A DNA stretch of 64,000 nt from Ehretia macrophylla (Eukaryota; Streptophyta; Magnoliopsida; Boraginales; Ehretiaceae): NCBI GenBank assembly GCA_037974665.1, contig CM075777.1:13601001-13665000 (forward strand). Direction: 5' to 3'. Below the pieces are notes generated by a model. It did not search any database. It saw nothing but the letters and a program-made list of their open reading frames with translations, and was not told the origin of the DNA. The position numbers were made by a program, and so were the translations under genes. Of this stretch, positions 47,793 through 58,184 are shown one piece after another; within the stretch, counting starts at the first letter, position 1, and each line of letters opens with the position of its first letter.

Positions 47793-48271
47793 CTTTGTGT
47801 GATAAGGTGGATCATGCGTGCAGTTTACTTGGAGTTCATGTTAAATGTTGTATTTTGAGACCTTGGGGTCTTGTTTATATGTTGGTAATTGAAATCTTGT
47901 ATGATAGAGAAAGATGATGGATTGTAATAATGGATTTTAGACTACTCCTTCTATTGCATGCTTGGATGTTTATTACCTTACAAGTAGAACTTAAACTATA
48001 ATTGTATCTACTACTTTTAGTTAAAGCCAATTTGCCTCGCATACTTGTGTGCTTAGGTAGATTGAAGTTGCTCTAAGGCTCGGATGGCTTTGTGAACTTG
48101 ACTTGGCTTTGGAAATATTAGATGACAGGTTGTATAAGTTGTTGTTTGTGGTTCAAATGTTATATGTAACTATTCACAGGTAACAGTTTCGTCCACGGTA
48201 CAGAGGAGACTCTATCTGAGTGACGGGTTTGGACTTGACCTGTAGCGTGGGGTTGGGTTCGGGGTGTTACA

Positions 48272-48570
48272 TTTAGGTGGTATCAAAGCTATTTGAATTC
48301 ATGAAGCCAGGTTAACTTCCTTGGCATGTGGGTAGTGGTCTATATGTGAAAGTTGAATTAAGTGAACATGTAAAGGTTTAATTGTCTAAGTACTTGGATA
48401 AAAGACATGCTAGCATGAAAAAGGAAGGATAAAGTATGGTATGATTAGAATATGAAAAGTCTAGTGTTTAATGTTGTTAAGTGCTTTATATGTTTCTTAT
48501 GTGAGTAAAATGTTTAAAAACAATGTGCATATTATCTTTGCATTGTCTATTTGCCTATTATAATATTATG
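48272..48570 (+). other. Element H primer site and leader
   Basis: TGGTATCAAAGCT at 48279-48291 is an initiator-Met-type primer site with a small change. The A/T-rich leader has no coding potential. Confidence 0.75.
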
Positions 48571-49870
48571 CTCTTCTAGCATTGAGATAAGGAGACGGGG
48601 TAGACCAAGGAGAGAGCCGGAAGAAGATCCCAGGCAGGATGTACCTGGGCAAGGTACAGAGGCAGCAGGAAATGTACCGCTGGGTTAGGAACCGAGTAAT
48701 GCACAAATCTTGGCCACAATGGCCACCGCAATGAATACTATAACTCAGTTTGTAGTTCAGCAGGGTACAACAGGTGTTGGCAGAGGTAATCAGGCTGCCA
48801 GATAGAGGGTAGTGGTACTGCAGAGGGTAACTTGTATGATAAATTCCTGCACCACAAGGCATACAGTTTTTATGGTAAGCCAGATGACATGAAAGCAGAG
48901 ATGTGGCTGAGCAAGTTTGAGAAAGTCGCTACGATACTTGATTGCAACGATGAAAGAAAGATTACCTATGCTGCTTTCTTAATGGAGGGTGGCGCCGAGG
49001 AGTAGTGGCACACTATTAGAGAGAAATGGGATACTGAGAGGGTCCAGCATGTGTGGGCTGATTTTTTTCGTGAGTTCAGGGATAAATATGTATCGGTTGT
49101 AGCTCGTGAGAGGCATCAGGAGGAATTCATAGCTTTGAGACAAGGAACCATGACTATAGACCAGTATGAGGCCACCTTCACTAGCCTTTCCCGATATGTG
49201 CCAGTTTTAGTTCAGCCGGAGGACATGAAGATTCAGAGGTTTATCACTAGGTTAAGGAGTGACATTATGCTTAATCTGTCTTCACAAGATTATCTGAGCT
49301 ATGCTGCAGTAATCAGGGCCGCCTCGAGGTACGAGAAATGCAAGGCGGGTGTGTTAGCTCAGTCTAGTCAGTCAAGCAAACGTCAGTTTCAATCTCAGAG
49401 TCAGGGCTACCAGAGACAGTATCAACAGCCTGTTCAGACTCAACAGCCTAGGCAGACCCAGAGCTATCCAGGACCAATTCAAGCACAGTCACAGCCAAGA
49501 CCAGCTTAGAGCCAGCCACAGGGACAGTCTCAGACCCAACCAGTGACTGCTAGATCTCAGCAGGGTAGTTCTACTGCATCTACTTATAGAGCTCTTACAG
49601 GAGGTGCTGCTGCTAAGAAGAATCTACAGTGTACTTATTGCAATCGCAAGGGCTACATAGAGGTAGAGTGTTGGAGGAAATGGGTCGATGCGTGGGTTGC
49701 GATAGTGATTAGCACAAAGCTAGAGATTGCCCCAAGTTTAAACAGGATCAGGGACAGACTTCAAGCCAGGGTGCTCAAACTAGAGCTTCAGGAGCAGCTG
49801 CTGTACCGCGAGGCCAAGCGTGGGTATTTGCACTCGATCAGGAGGAGCTTCCGGAGACGACAGTGGTAGT
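48571..49870 (+). pseudogene. gag: gag of element H (broken)
   Basis: It parallels the gag of element I: an RRRGRPRREPEE-like start near 48587, the retrotransposon-gag domain (about 48880-49280) with KPDDMKAEMWLSKFEKV, VWADFFREFRDKYVSV and ITRLRSDIMLNLSSQDYL, then a Gln-rich linker with SKRQFQSQSQGYQRQYQQP. The first zinc knuckle, CTYCNRKGYIEVEC, is at about 49630-49671; a second degraded knuckle follows. Several breaks are present. Close similarity to element I makes the assignment firm. Confidence 0.85.
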
Positions 49871-50703
49871 GGAAGGTACTTTTCTTATTAATAGTCAACA
49901 GGTAGTAGTTTTGATTGACACCGGGGCTACACATTCATTCATTACTCCTACATGTACACAATCTGCTACATTAAAAGTTGATAAACTGCCATATGTGATT
50001 GAAGTAGGTAATCCTATGGGTACTAACTTTGTTACGGAGTCCGTGTGTAATGATTGTAATATTTGCATTGAGGGTCACATGTATCCTATTGATTTGATTA
50101 TCATGCCATTTCGGGACTTTGAAGTGATCTTGGGGATGGACTGGTTGGGGCGATATTATACATGTTTGGACTGTAGAATGAAAGTATTAACTTTAGAAGC
50201 ACCTGACCAACCTGTTATTAAAGTCACTGGGAGTCAAAAATCTACTGAGACTCGTATCATATCTTCCATTAAAGCTACAAAAATGTTAAGTAAAGGTTAT
50301 GATGCATACTTAACTTATTTAATTAATTAGCCCGGAGATAAATTGAAATTGAATGAAGTACCTATTATAAAAGAGTTTCCAGGGGTATTTCCTAAGGAGT
50401 TGTCTGGATTACCACCTGATCGGGAGATTGAGTTTGTGATTGACTTGTTGCCAGGAACTAATCCTATTTCGAGAACCCCATATAGAATGGCTCCCCCTGA
50501 GTTGCAGGAATTGAAAATTCAGCTACTGGGCCTACTCGAGAAAGGTTTTATTCAGCCCAATTCGTCACCTTGGGGTGCTCATGTGTTATTTGTGAAAAAG
50601 AAATATGGGACTTTGTGTTTGTGCATTGATTATCGAGGTCTTAATCAAGTGATGGTGAAAAATAAATATCCTTTACATTTGATAGATGAATTGTTTGACC
50701 AAC
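49871..50703 (+). pseudogene. pol: pol of element H, first part: protease and RT start (broken)
   Basis: The protease shows VVVLIDTGATHSFITP (catalytic Asp at about 49917), then LPYVIEVGNPMGTNFV and FRDFEVILGMDWLGRYY. The RT N-terminus (about 50400-50703) shows [42 protein letters not shown] and LIDELFDQL. It stops at 50703 where the element I 5' LTR begins; the CCAAC duplication lies at this join. Few breaks are present. Confidence 0.85.
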
Positions 50704-52107
50704 TGTGACACCCGAGAAATTCACCCTAAATTTATTATAATCGTTGCATACTTATGTGCGCATTTCTACGTGCATCATTTTTCTTGTTTAATTGTTTTTG
50801 TTGTGGGTTACTATTCATAATATTTTCGACTGTTTCGAAAGCTTGATTTTAAATTTTTCCTAGGTCACTCGACATTTAAAAGGAACCAAGAAATTTTCGT
50901 TTTGAACTTTCGAGCTTAGGAGTATGCGTTTGAAAAATATTTTCCATGAGCTTTGAATAGTGTTACGTTAGAATAGTGCTAGTATTAAATTAAAAGCATT
51001 TGGAATTTCAATTAGCCATTAGTTGATCAAGATTATAGACTAATTAGCTTAAATTATCTAGTCATGCACGACATATAATATTAGCCAACTTATTAAATTA
51101 AAATATAAGCTTATTCTAGTCATCAAAACAATTTAGAAAATTCCCTCCATGTCCCCTAGCTTGGCCGTCCACTTCAAGGAGGAAAGAGGAGAAATTTTGC
51201 TTCTTCAATCTTGCACTTTGGGCTCTTAGATTGATCTTGGGAGGATTTTGAGCAACTTAGGACCTTCAACAACCTTCTTCATCTTCAAAAATTGTGAGGG
51301 AGTCTTATTTTCTTGAGTTTAAAGTTTATGTGCATATGTTCAATTTTATTGATTTGTCAATTATAGCTATATAACTTGTTATGAATGCTTCCTATGAGTT
51401 ATTTAATGTCTCTAGAGCTAACTTTTGAGGTTTGATAACATAGTTAATGGTTGAATGTTGAAATTGATCAAAGAGATGATGAATAGTGCTTAGAACTAGG
51501 GTTTTGAGAAAATTTGCAAATTGGCTTGAATTGATGCCTCAATTAGGTGCTCTAGACCTTAGGGAAGTTAGTTGAAAAGCCACGTTAGGTTGAAACACTC
51601 GAATTTGAACTTAATTGCATAATAAGCTTACTTTAAAAAGGGGGTTTTATACGTTAAGCAATCCGGGCAAATTTGGGCATCGATTTGGGTATCCTTGAGC
51701 TAAGGAAGCACCTTTGGTGCTTTCGTTTCGCGAAATTGGGGTTCGGTTAGTATGGCTATAGTTCAAACCCGTTCGGGGCCTTCCCGAACTTTTGCTTCAA
51801 AAATGAGTTTTAGTGACTTTAAAGGGTACCTTTGAGCTTAATTAGGAATATAGAAAGACTAGGGTATGATTGGGAATCTCGAACCATGCTTAGGAGAAAG
51901 AAAGCTCGGTTAAAGAAAGGGGAAAAGTAGTTTTAGCCCTTTTAGTTGCAATTGGAACTTGTTGTGTGTTAGTAATTCCTTGCATTGAATATTTATGATG
52001 TATTTAAGTTATTTGAGTAGATTATTGGAATTAATTGTGTTGATTGCTTCTTTTGGCATCTATTAGTTAATATCGTGCATATATGAACTTTTATCGTGCA
52101 TATATGT

Positions 52108-52133
52108 GAGGGCGGCCTACTTTGTCGTCCCTC
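52108..52133 (+). other. LTR hairpin with CCTACTTTGT loop (element I 5' LTR)
   Basis: GAGGGCGG and CGTCCCTC pair with a bulge around GCCTACTTTGT. It is repeated at 59592-59617 in the 3' LTR. Confidence 0.4.
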
Positions 52134-52576
52134 TTACGTGTTATGTGATATATTGATTGTTTGTGACTTGTATTGGGTTGCGCAACCTATATCGGACATG
52201 GTAGTGTCGAGAAACACGGGCGGCATCGGGCTTGCCGTGCTCCCTCGACTACCATGGTGCCTATTCCCTTTCTCGCTGAGGCATACTCCACTACCCCAGA
52301 GGCGTGGTTCACCTGCTGGGCATGGACCTACCTCGGGAGAAAGGGTCGTAGGATCGGGATACATCCGGAGTATCCCAATTGTGGTGTTTGGGGTTTGCCG
52401 GCATGTTCGTGATGCTCGTGGATCGTGGCTCGTGGATGAAGTCTTGGAAGTGGAACCGTATCCTTTTTAAAATGATTAATAGTTTGACTTATTGACTTGA
52501 TAGTTATGTGGCTTGTATATGTGTACTTGTGTTGCATATCATATTGCACGTTGGCATGCTGCATCACCTCCCTCGC

Positions 52577-52691
52577 TGGGCAACTTTCTTGCCCACTCCT
52601 CATTTGAAATGTTTCAGGAGAAGCTGAGGTGAACCCCCAGCTGTTAGAAGTAGGAGAAGAAGAAGAAGTTCAAGTAGATCAGAATCAGTGA
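52577..52691 (+). other. LTR tail module, element I 5' LTR: hairpin, CAG, 25-codon frame
   Basis: A perfect TGGGCAA/TTGCCCA stem with loop CTTTC (52577-52595), then TTTCAG and a 75-nt frame (52617-52691) with EVNPQLLEVGEEEEVQV, ending DQNQ and TGA. The first base of the frame is the G of CAG, as in the B-group LTRs. Confidence 0.55.
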
Positions 52692-53163
52692 TCTTGTGTG
52701 CTGAGGTTGATTTTATGTGCTTCTTTCGTGGAGTTCTTGTTATTAATGTATTTTGTGACTTTGGAGTCTTGTATATATATGTCTAGTAGATGTGTACTAG
52801 GATGTTAAAGAAAGTTGTTGGATTGTGATAATGAATTCTAGATTTTAATTTCCCTTGCATGCTTGGAATGTTTATTAATCTTCATATGGAACTTAGAATT
52901 TTATTGTATTTAATTACTTATGACTAAAACCAACTTATCTCGCATGCTTGTGTGCTTTAGTAGAATATTGTTGCTCCAAGGCTCGGATGGCCTTGTGATT
53001 GTGTTTTGGCTTTGGAGTTATTGTTGATAAGTTGTTGCTTTTAGTTCAGATGTCTTGAATGAATGTTTACAGGTATCAGTTTTGTCCTGGTACAGAGGAG
53101 ACTCTGTCCGAGTGACGGGTCCGAGCCTGACTATTAGCGTGGGGTTGGGTTCGGGGCGTTACA

Positions 53164-53474
53164 TCTTAAGTGGTATCAGAGCTACTAGAATGCTTGAAGC
53201 CGGGTTAAATTCCTTGGCATGTGGGTAGAGGTCTATATGTGGAAGTGAATTATGTGAATATGTAAGTGTTTAGTTGTTTAAGTACTTAGATATAAGACAT
53301 GCTAGCATGAAAAGGAATGATAAAACTTAATATGATAAGAATATGAAAAGTTAGTATTGAATGTTGTTAAGTGTTTTATGTGTTCTTATGTGAGTAAAAT
53401 GTTTGAAAACAATGTGTAAATTATCTTGCATAGTTTATTTGCCTATTATAATATGATGTTCTTCTAGCATTGTG
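53164..53474 (+). other. Element I primer site and leader
   Basis: TGGTATCAGAGCT at 53171-53183 is an exact initiator-Met-type primer site, seven bases after the LTR. The leader is A/T-rich and noncoding, and it lacks the T-rich ATTCTT block found in A and F. Confidence 0.9.
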
Positions 53475-54710
53475 ATGAGGAGACGGGGTAGACCACGGGG
53501 TGAGCCGGAGGAGGCTCCTAGACAGAATGTACCGGGGCAGGATGCTGGGGCAGCCGGGAATGTACAGCAGGGTCAGGAGCCGAGCACCGCCCAGATTTTA
53601 GCTACTATGGCTACTGCGATGAATACCATAGCACAGTTTGTGGTTCAGCAGGGTACAGCAGGTGCCGACAGAGGTAATCAGACTGCCAGAGCAGAGGGTA
53701 GTGGTACTGCAGGAGGTAACTTATTTGATAAATTTCTGCATCACGGAGCCTATAGTTTTTATGGTGAGCCTGATGATATGAAAGCAGAGTTGTGGCTGAG
53801 CAAATTCGAGAAAGTTGCTGCGATACTTGAGTGTGATGATGAAAGAAAGATCAACTGTGCTGCATTTTTAATGGAGGGTGATGCCGAGGCTTGGTGGCGC
53901 ACTATTAGAGAAAAATGGGATGCTGAGAGGGTTCAGCACGTATGGGCTGATTTTGTTCGTGAGTTTCGAGATAAATATGTATCGGTTGTAGCCCGTGAGA
54001 GGCATCAGGATGAGTTTATAGCTTTGAAACAGGGGAACATGACTGTAGACCAGTATGAGGCTACCTTTACGAGACTATTTCGATATGTGCCAGCTTTAGT
54101 TCAGCCGGAGGATGTGAAAATTCAGAGATTTATTATAGGGTTGAGGAGTGACATCATGCTTAACTTGTCCTCACAAGATTATCTGAACTATGCTGCAGTA
54201 GTACGGGCTGCATCGAGGTATGAGAAACGTAAGGCAGATGTGTTAGCTCAGTCTAGTCAATCAAGCAAACGTCAGTTTCAGTCTCAGAGTCAAGGTTATC
54301 AGAGGCAGTATCAGCAGCCTGTTCAGACTCAGCAGCCTAGACAGACTCAGAGCTATCCAGGACCAGTTCAGGTACAGTCACAGCCGAGACCAGCTCAGAG
54401 CCAGCCACAGGGACAGTCACAGACCTGACCAGTGACTGCTAGATCTCAGCAGGGTAGTTCTGCCACATCTACTTATAGGGACCCTACAGGAGGAACTGCT
54501 GCTAGGAAGAATCTCCAGTGTACTCATTGCAACCGTAAGGGTCACACAGAGGCTGAGTGTTGGAGGAAACTGGGTCGTTGCATAGGTTGTGGCAGTGATC
54601 AGCACAGAGTTAGGGATTGTTCCAAGTTTAGATTTGGTCAGGGTCAGACTTCAGGCCAGGGTGCCCAGACTAGAGCTTCAGGAGCAGCTACCGTACCGCG
54701 AGGTCAGGCA
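53475..54710 (+). pseudogene. gag: gag region of element I (nearly whole)
   Basis: Gag forms the cytoplasmic particle in which reverse transcription takes place. The start at ATG 53475 gives a basic N-terminus MRRRGRPRGEPEEAP. The gag domain (about 53740-54170) shows FYGEPDDMKAELWLSKFEKV, EAWWRTIREKWD, VWADFVREFRDKYVSV and GLRSDIMLNLSSQDYL. A Gln/Ser-rich linker follows (about 54250-54500). Two zinc knuckles, CTHCNRKGHTEAEC (54519-54560) and CIGCGSDQHRVRDC (54579-54620), are both canonical CX2CX4HX4C. The region looks almost whole. As in other chromoviruses gag and pol lie in one long coding region. Confidence 0.85.
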
Positions 54711-57700
54711 TGGGTATTTGCACTTGACCAGGAGGAGCTTCCAGAGACGACAGTGGTGGTGGAAGGTACTTTTCTTATTAATAGTCAGCCGGTAGTAGTT
54801 TTGATTGACACCGGGGCTACACATTCATTCATTACACCTGCATATGCACAGTCTGCTACATTAAAAGTTGATAAACTGCCGTATGTGATTGAAGTAGGTA
54901 ATCCTATGGGAACTAAATTTGTTACGGAGTCTGTATGTAAGGATTGTAATATTTGCATTGAGGGTTGCATGTATCCTATTGATTTGATTATCATGCCATT
55001 TCGAGACTTTGAGGTTATCTTGGGAATGGATTGGTTGGGGCGATATTATGCATGTTTGGACTGTAGGAGGAAAGTTTTGACTTTAGAAGTACCTAACCAA
55101 CCTGTTATTAAAGTAACTGGGAGTCGAAAGTCTACTGGGACTCGTATTATATCATCCATTAAAGCTACTAAAATGTTGAGTAAAGGCTATGATGCATATT
55201 TAGCTTATTTAATTAATCAGCCTGGAGATAAATTGAAATTGAATGAAGTACCTGTTATAAAAGAGTTTCCGGGGGTTTTCCTTGAGGAGTTGCCTGGGTT
55301 ACCACCTGATAGGGAGATTGAGTTTGTGATTGACCTGTTACCGGGAACTAGTCCTATCTCGAGAACCCCGTATAGAATGTCTCTCCCTGAGTTACAAGAA
55401 TTGAAAATTCAGCTATAGGGTTTACTTGAGAAAGGTTTTATTCAGCCTAGTTCGTCACCGTGGGGTACTCCCGTGTTATTTGTGAAAAAGAAAGACGGTA
55501 CTCTGCGTTTGTGTATAGATTATCGGGGTCTGAATCAGGTAACGGTGAAAAAAAAATATCATTTGCCTTTAATTGAGGAGTTGTTTGATCAGCTACAGGG
55601 TGCTGTTGTGTTTTCAAAATTTGATTTGAGGCAGGGTTATTATCAGTTGAGGATCAGGAAAGAGGATGTACCTAAGACTGCATTTAGAACCAGGTACGGC
55701 CATTATGAGTTTGTTGTTTTACCATTCGGGTTGACAAATGCTCCAGCCGCTTTTATGGATTTGATGCAGAGAGTATTTCGACCCTATCTTGATCAATTTG
55801 TGGTGATTTTTATTGATGACATATTAGTATACTCTAAGTCTGAGTCAGAGCATGAAGAGCATTTGAGAATTGTACTTAAAACCCTGCAAGAACACAAGTT
55901 GTTTGCCAAATTTAGCAAATGCGAATTCTGGTTGAAACAGGTTGCCTTTTTAGGTCATATCATTTCCCAGGAAGGAATATCTGTTGATCCTGCTAAAATT
56001 GATGTAGTTATGTCGTGGAAGAGACCTGAAACTGTCACGGAAGTCCGTAGTTTCTTGGGATTAGCAGGCTATTATAGGCGATTTGTTAAAGATTTTTCAA
56101 AGATTGCAGGACCTTTGACTACTTTAACTCAGAAGAAAACTGTGTTTAATTGGGATGATAAATGTGAAGCTAGTTTCCAGGAGTTGAAAAAGCGACTTAC
56201 CACTGCACCTATCCTTGCCTTGCCTGAGGGAACCGAGAACTTGGTGATTTATAGTGACGCTTCGAAAGAAGGGTTAGGTTGTGTTTTGATGCAAAATGGT
56301 AAAGTCATAGCATATGCCTCTAGGAAATTGAAACCATATGAACTCAATTATCCTACACATGATTTGGAGCTTGCAGCTGTTGTCTTTGCTTTGAAGAAAT
56401 GGCGGCATTATTTGTGGGGCAACAAATTTGAAATATTTACTGACCATAAAAGCTTGAAATATTTGTTTTCTCAAAAAGATTTGAATATGAGGCAAAGGCG
56501 TTAGCTAGAACTGTTAAATGATTATAACTGTACCATTAGCTATTTGCCGGGAAAAGCTAATACTGTTGCAGATGCACTGAGCCGGAAAGCTTCTGTGTCT
56601 AGTTTGATAATCAAGGATTGGGAGATTGTGGAAGAACTGTGCTTATAGAAACCGAAAGCTTCTAGATCAGGTATTCAATTTGCTAGTTTACAAATCAAAT
56701 CTTTATTGCTATCTAGAATCAGAGAAGCGCAACAATCGGATTCTAAGCTATTGAAGCTTTTAGAGAAGTCAAAAGGGGGAGAGTCCGACTTTAAGATGCA
56801 TGATGATGGGCTTCTCAGGTACAGGAACAGAATTTGCAGTCCTAGTAATTCGGTTGTGAAAGATGAGATTCTTACTGAGGCTCATGCTTCTAAAGACACA
56901 ATTCATCCTGGAAGCACAAAAATGTATAGAGATTTGAAACAGAATTTCTGGTGGAACAACATGAAGAGAGAGATAGCTGAGTATGTAGCTAAATGTTTGA
57001 CTTGTCAGAAAGTTAAGGCAGAGCATCAGAGGCCAGCAGGATTGTTGCAGCCATTGGAGATTCCGGTTTGGAAATGGGATCAAGTTACTATGGATCTTGT
57101 GTCGGATTTACCGAGATCACCACGAGGTAATGATTCGGTGTGGGTTGTAGTAGACAGGTTGACGAAGAGTTCGCATTTTATTGCTACAAAGAAAACAGAT
57201 TCTCTCGATAAATTGGCCGAGCTTTATGTTGAAAATATTGTGAGACTGCATGGAGTTCCATCCTAGATAGTGTCAGACAGGGATCCCAGGTTTACATCAC
57301 AGTTCTGGCAGAAACTACAAAAGGCTTTGGGGATTAATTTGAGTTTTAGTACTACATATCACCCGCAGACGGATGGCCAGTTAGAGAGGACTATCAGGAT
57401 ACTGGAAGATATGTTAAGAGCCTGTGTTCTGGATTTTGGCAAGAATTGGGAGAAATATCTGCCTTTAGCAGAGTTTGCTTACAATAACAGTTATCAGGCC
57501 ACTATTGGCATGGCACCCTACGAGGCACTTTATGGGCGAAAATGTCGATCTCCGTTGTATTGGGATGAGGTAGGTGAAATGAAAATAGTTGATCCCGCTA
57601 TTCTTCCGGAGATGATTAAAATGGTGGATAATGTGAGACTTATAAAGAAAAGGATGCTTATAGCTCAGAGTCGACAGAAGAATTATGCTGATAGACGTCG

Positions 57701-58184
57701 ACGGGACTTAGTATTTTCTAAGGGTGATCATGTTTTCTTGAAAGTCTCTCCGCGAAAAGGTTTGATTCGGCACGGCAAAGGATGTAAGCTTAGTCCTAGA
57801 TACGTGGGACCATTTGAGATTACTGAGAAAGTTGGGGATTTAGCTTACAGATTGGCCTTACCTCCGAGTTTGGGTCGGATTCATGATGTTTTTCATGTAT
57901 CACTGCTGAGAAAGTATAATCCTGATCCGTCGCATATCCTTGAGCCGGAGCCGTTGGAGATTGATGAGTCCTTAGCTTATGTTGAGAAACCTCTTCGAGT
58001 GGTTGACAGAAAGATTCAGGAACTTAGGACTAAAAATATTCCTATGGTAAAAGTTCTCTGGGATCATCATGGGGTTGAGGATGCCACTTGGGAGCGAGAA
58101 GATCAGATCAGAGAGAAGTATCCGGAGCTCTTTGCCGAATCATGTAAGAATTGCGAGGACGCAATTAGTTTAAGGGGGAGAGGG
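54711..58184 (+). pseudogene. pol: pol region of element I: protease, RT, RNase H, integrase, chromodomain (nearly whole)
   Basis: The protease shows VLIDTGATHSFITP (DTGA at 54807-54818) and ILGMDWLGRYYACLDC. RT (about 55290-56080) shows [41 protein letters not shown] and catalytic FIDD at 55809-55820. RNase H (about 56240-56600) shows [14 protein letters not shown] and [10 protein letters not shown]. The integrase zinc region lies at about 56880-57030 (IHPGSTKMYRDLKQ, CLTCQKVKAEHQ). Its core (about 57085-57400) carries the D, D and E blocks ([32 protein letters not shown]), followed by the GPF/Y module [18 protein letters not shown] (about 57810-57865). The chromodomain (about 57990-58140) has [19 protein letters not shown] and YPELF. 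All domains are recognisable at full length, with about four breaks for gag-pol as a whole. Confidence 0.9.
58166..58184 (+). other. Polypurine tract of element I
   Basis: AGTTTAAGGGGGAGAGGG directly precedes the 3' LTR start TGTGACACCCGAG at 58185. Confidence 0.9.

Larger units (their letters stand above)
45814..48271 (+). repeat. 5' LTR of element H (2458 bp)
   Basis: It starts TGTGATGCCCGAGAATT and ends TCGGGGTGTTACA. It is homologous to the 3' LTR at 63244 and, more distantly, to the element I LTRs. It carries the GGATAC...GTATCC dyad at 47455-47473. Frames at 47118-47354 and 47504-47728 are LTR sequence. Confidence 0.9.
50704..53163 (+). repeat. 5' LTR of element I (2460 bp)
   Basis: It starts TGTGACACCCGAGAA and ends TTCGGGGCGTTACA. 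TATA-like ACATATAATA (51071-51080) and AAATATAAGC (51101-51110) lie about 60-100 bp before the purine-rich leader; either could be the promoter, which is not proven. The dyad GGATACATCCGGAGTATCC lies at 52357-52375. Long frames at 52096-52470 repeat in the 3' LTR and are not called genes. Confidence 0.95.

Noticed and set aside
52096-52470. 124-codon frame with a counterpart at 59682-59954, and the minus-strand frames opposite it
   Set aside because: They cover the GC-rich LTR core of element I in both LTRs. Openness follows from high G/C, and H does not keep a clear counterpart.
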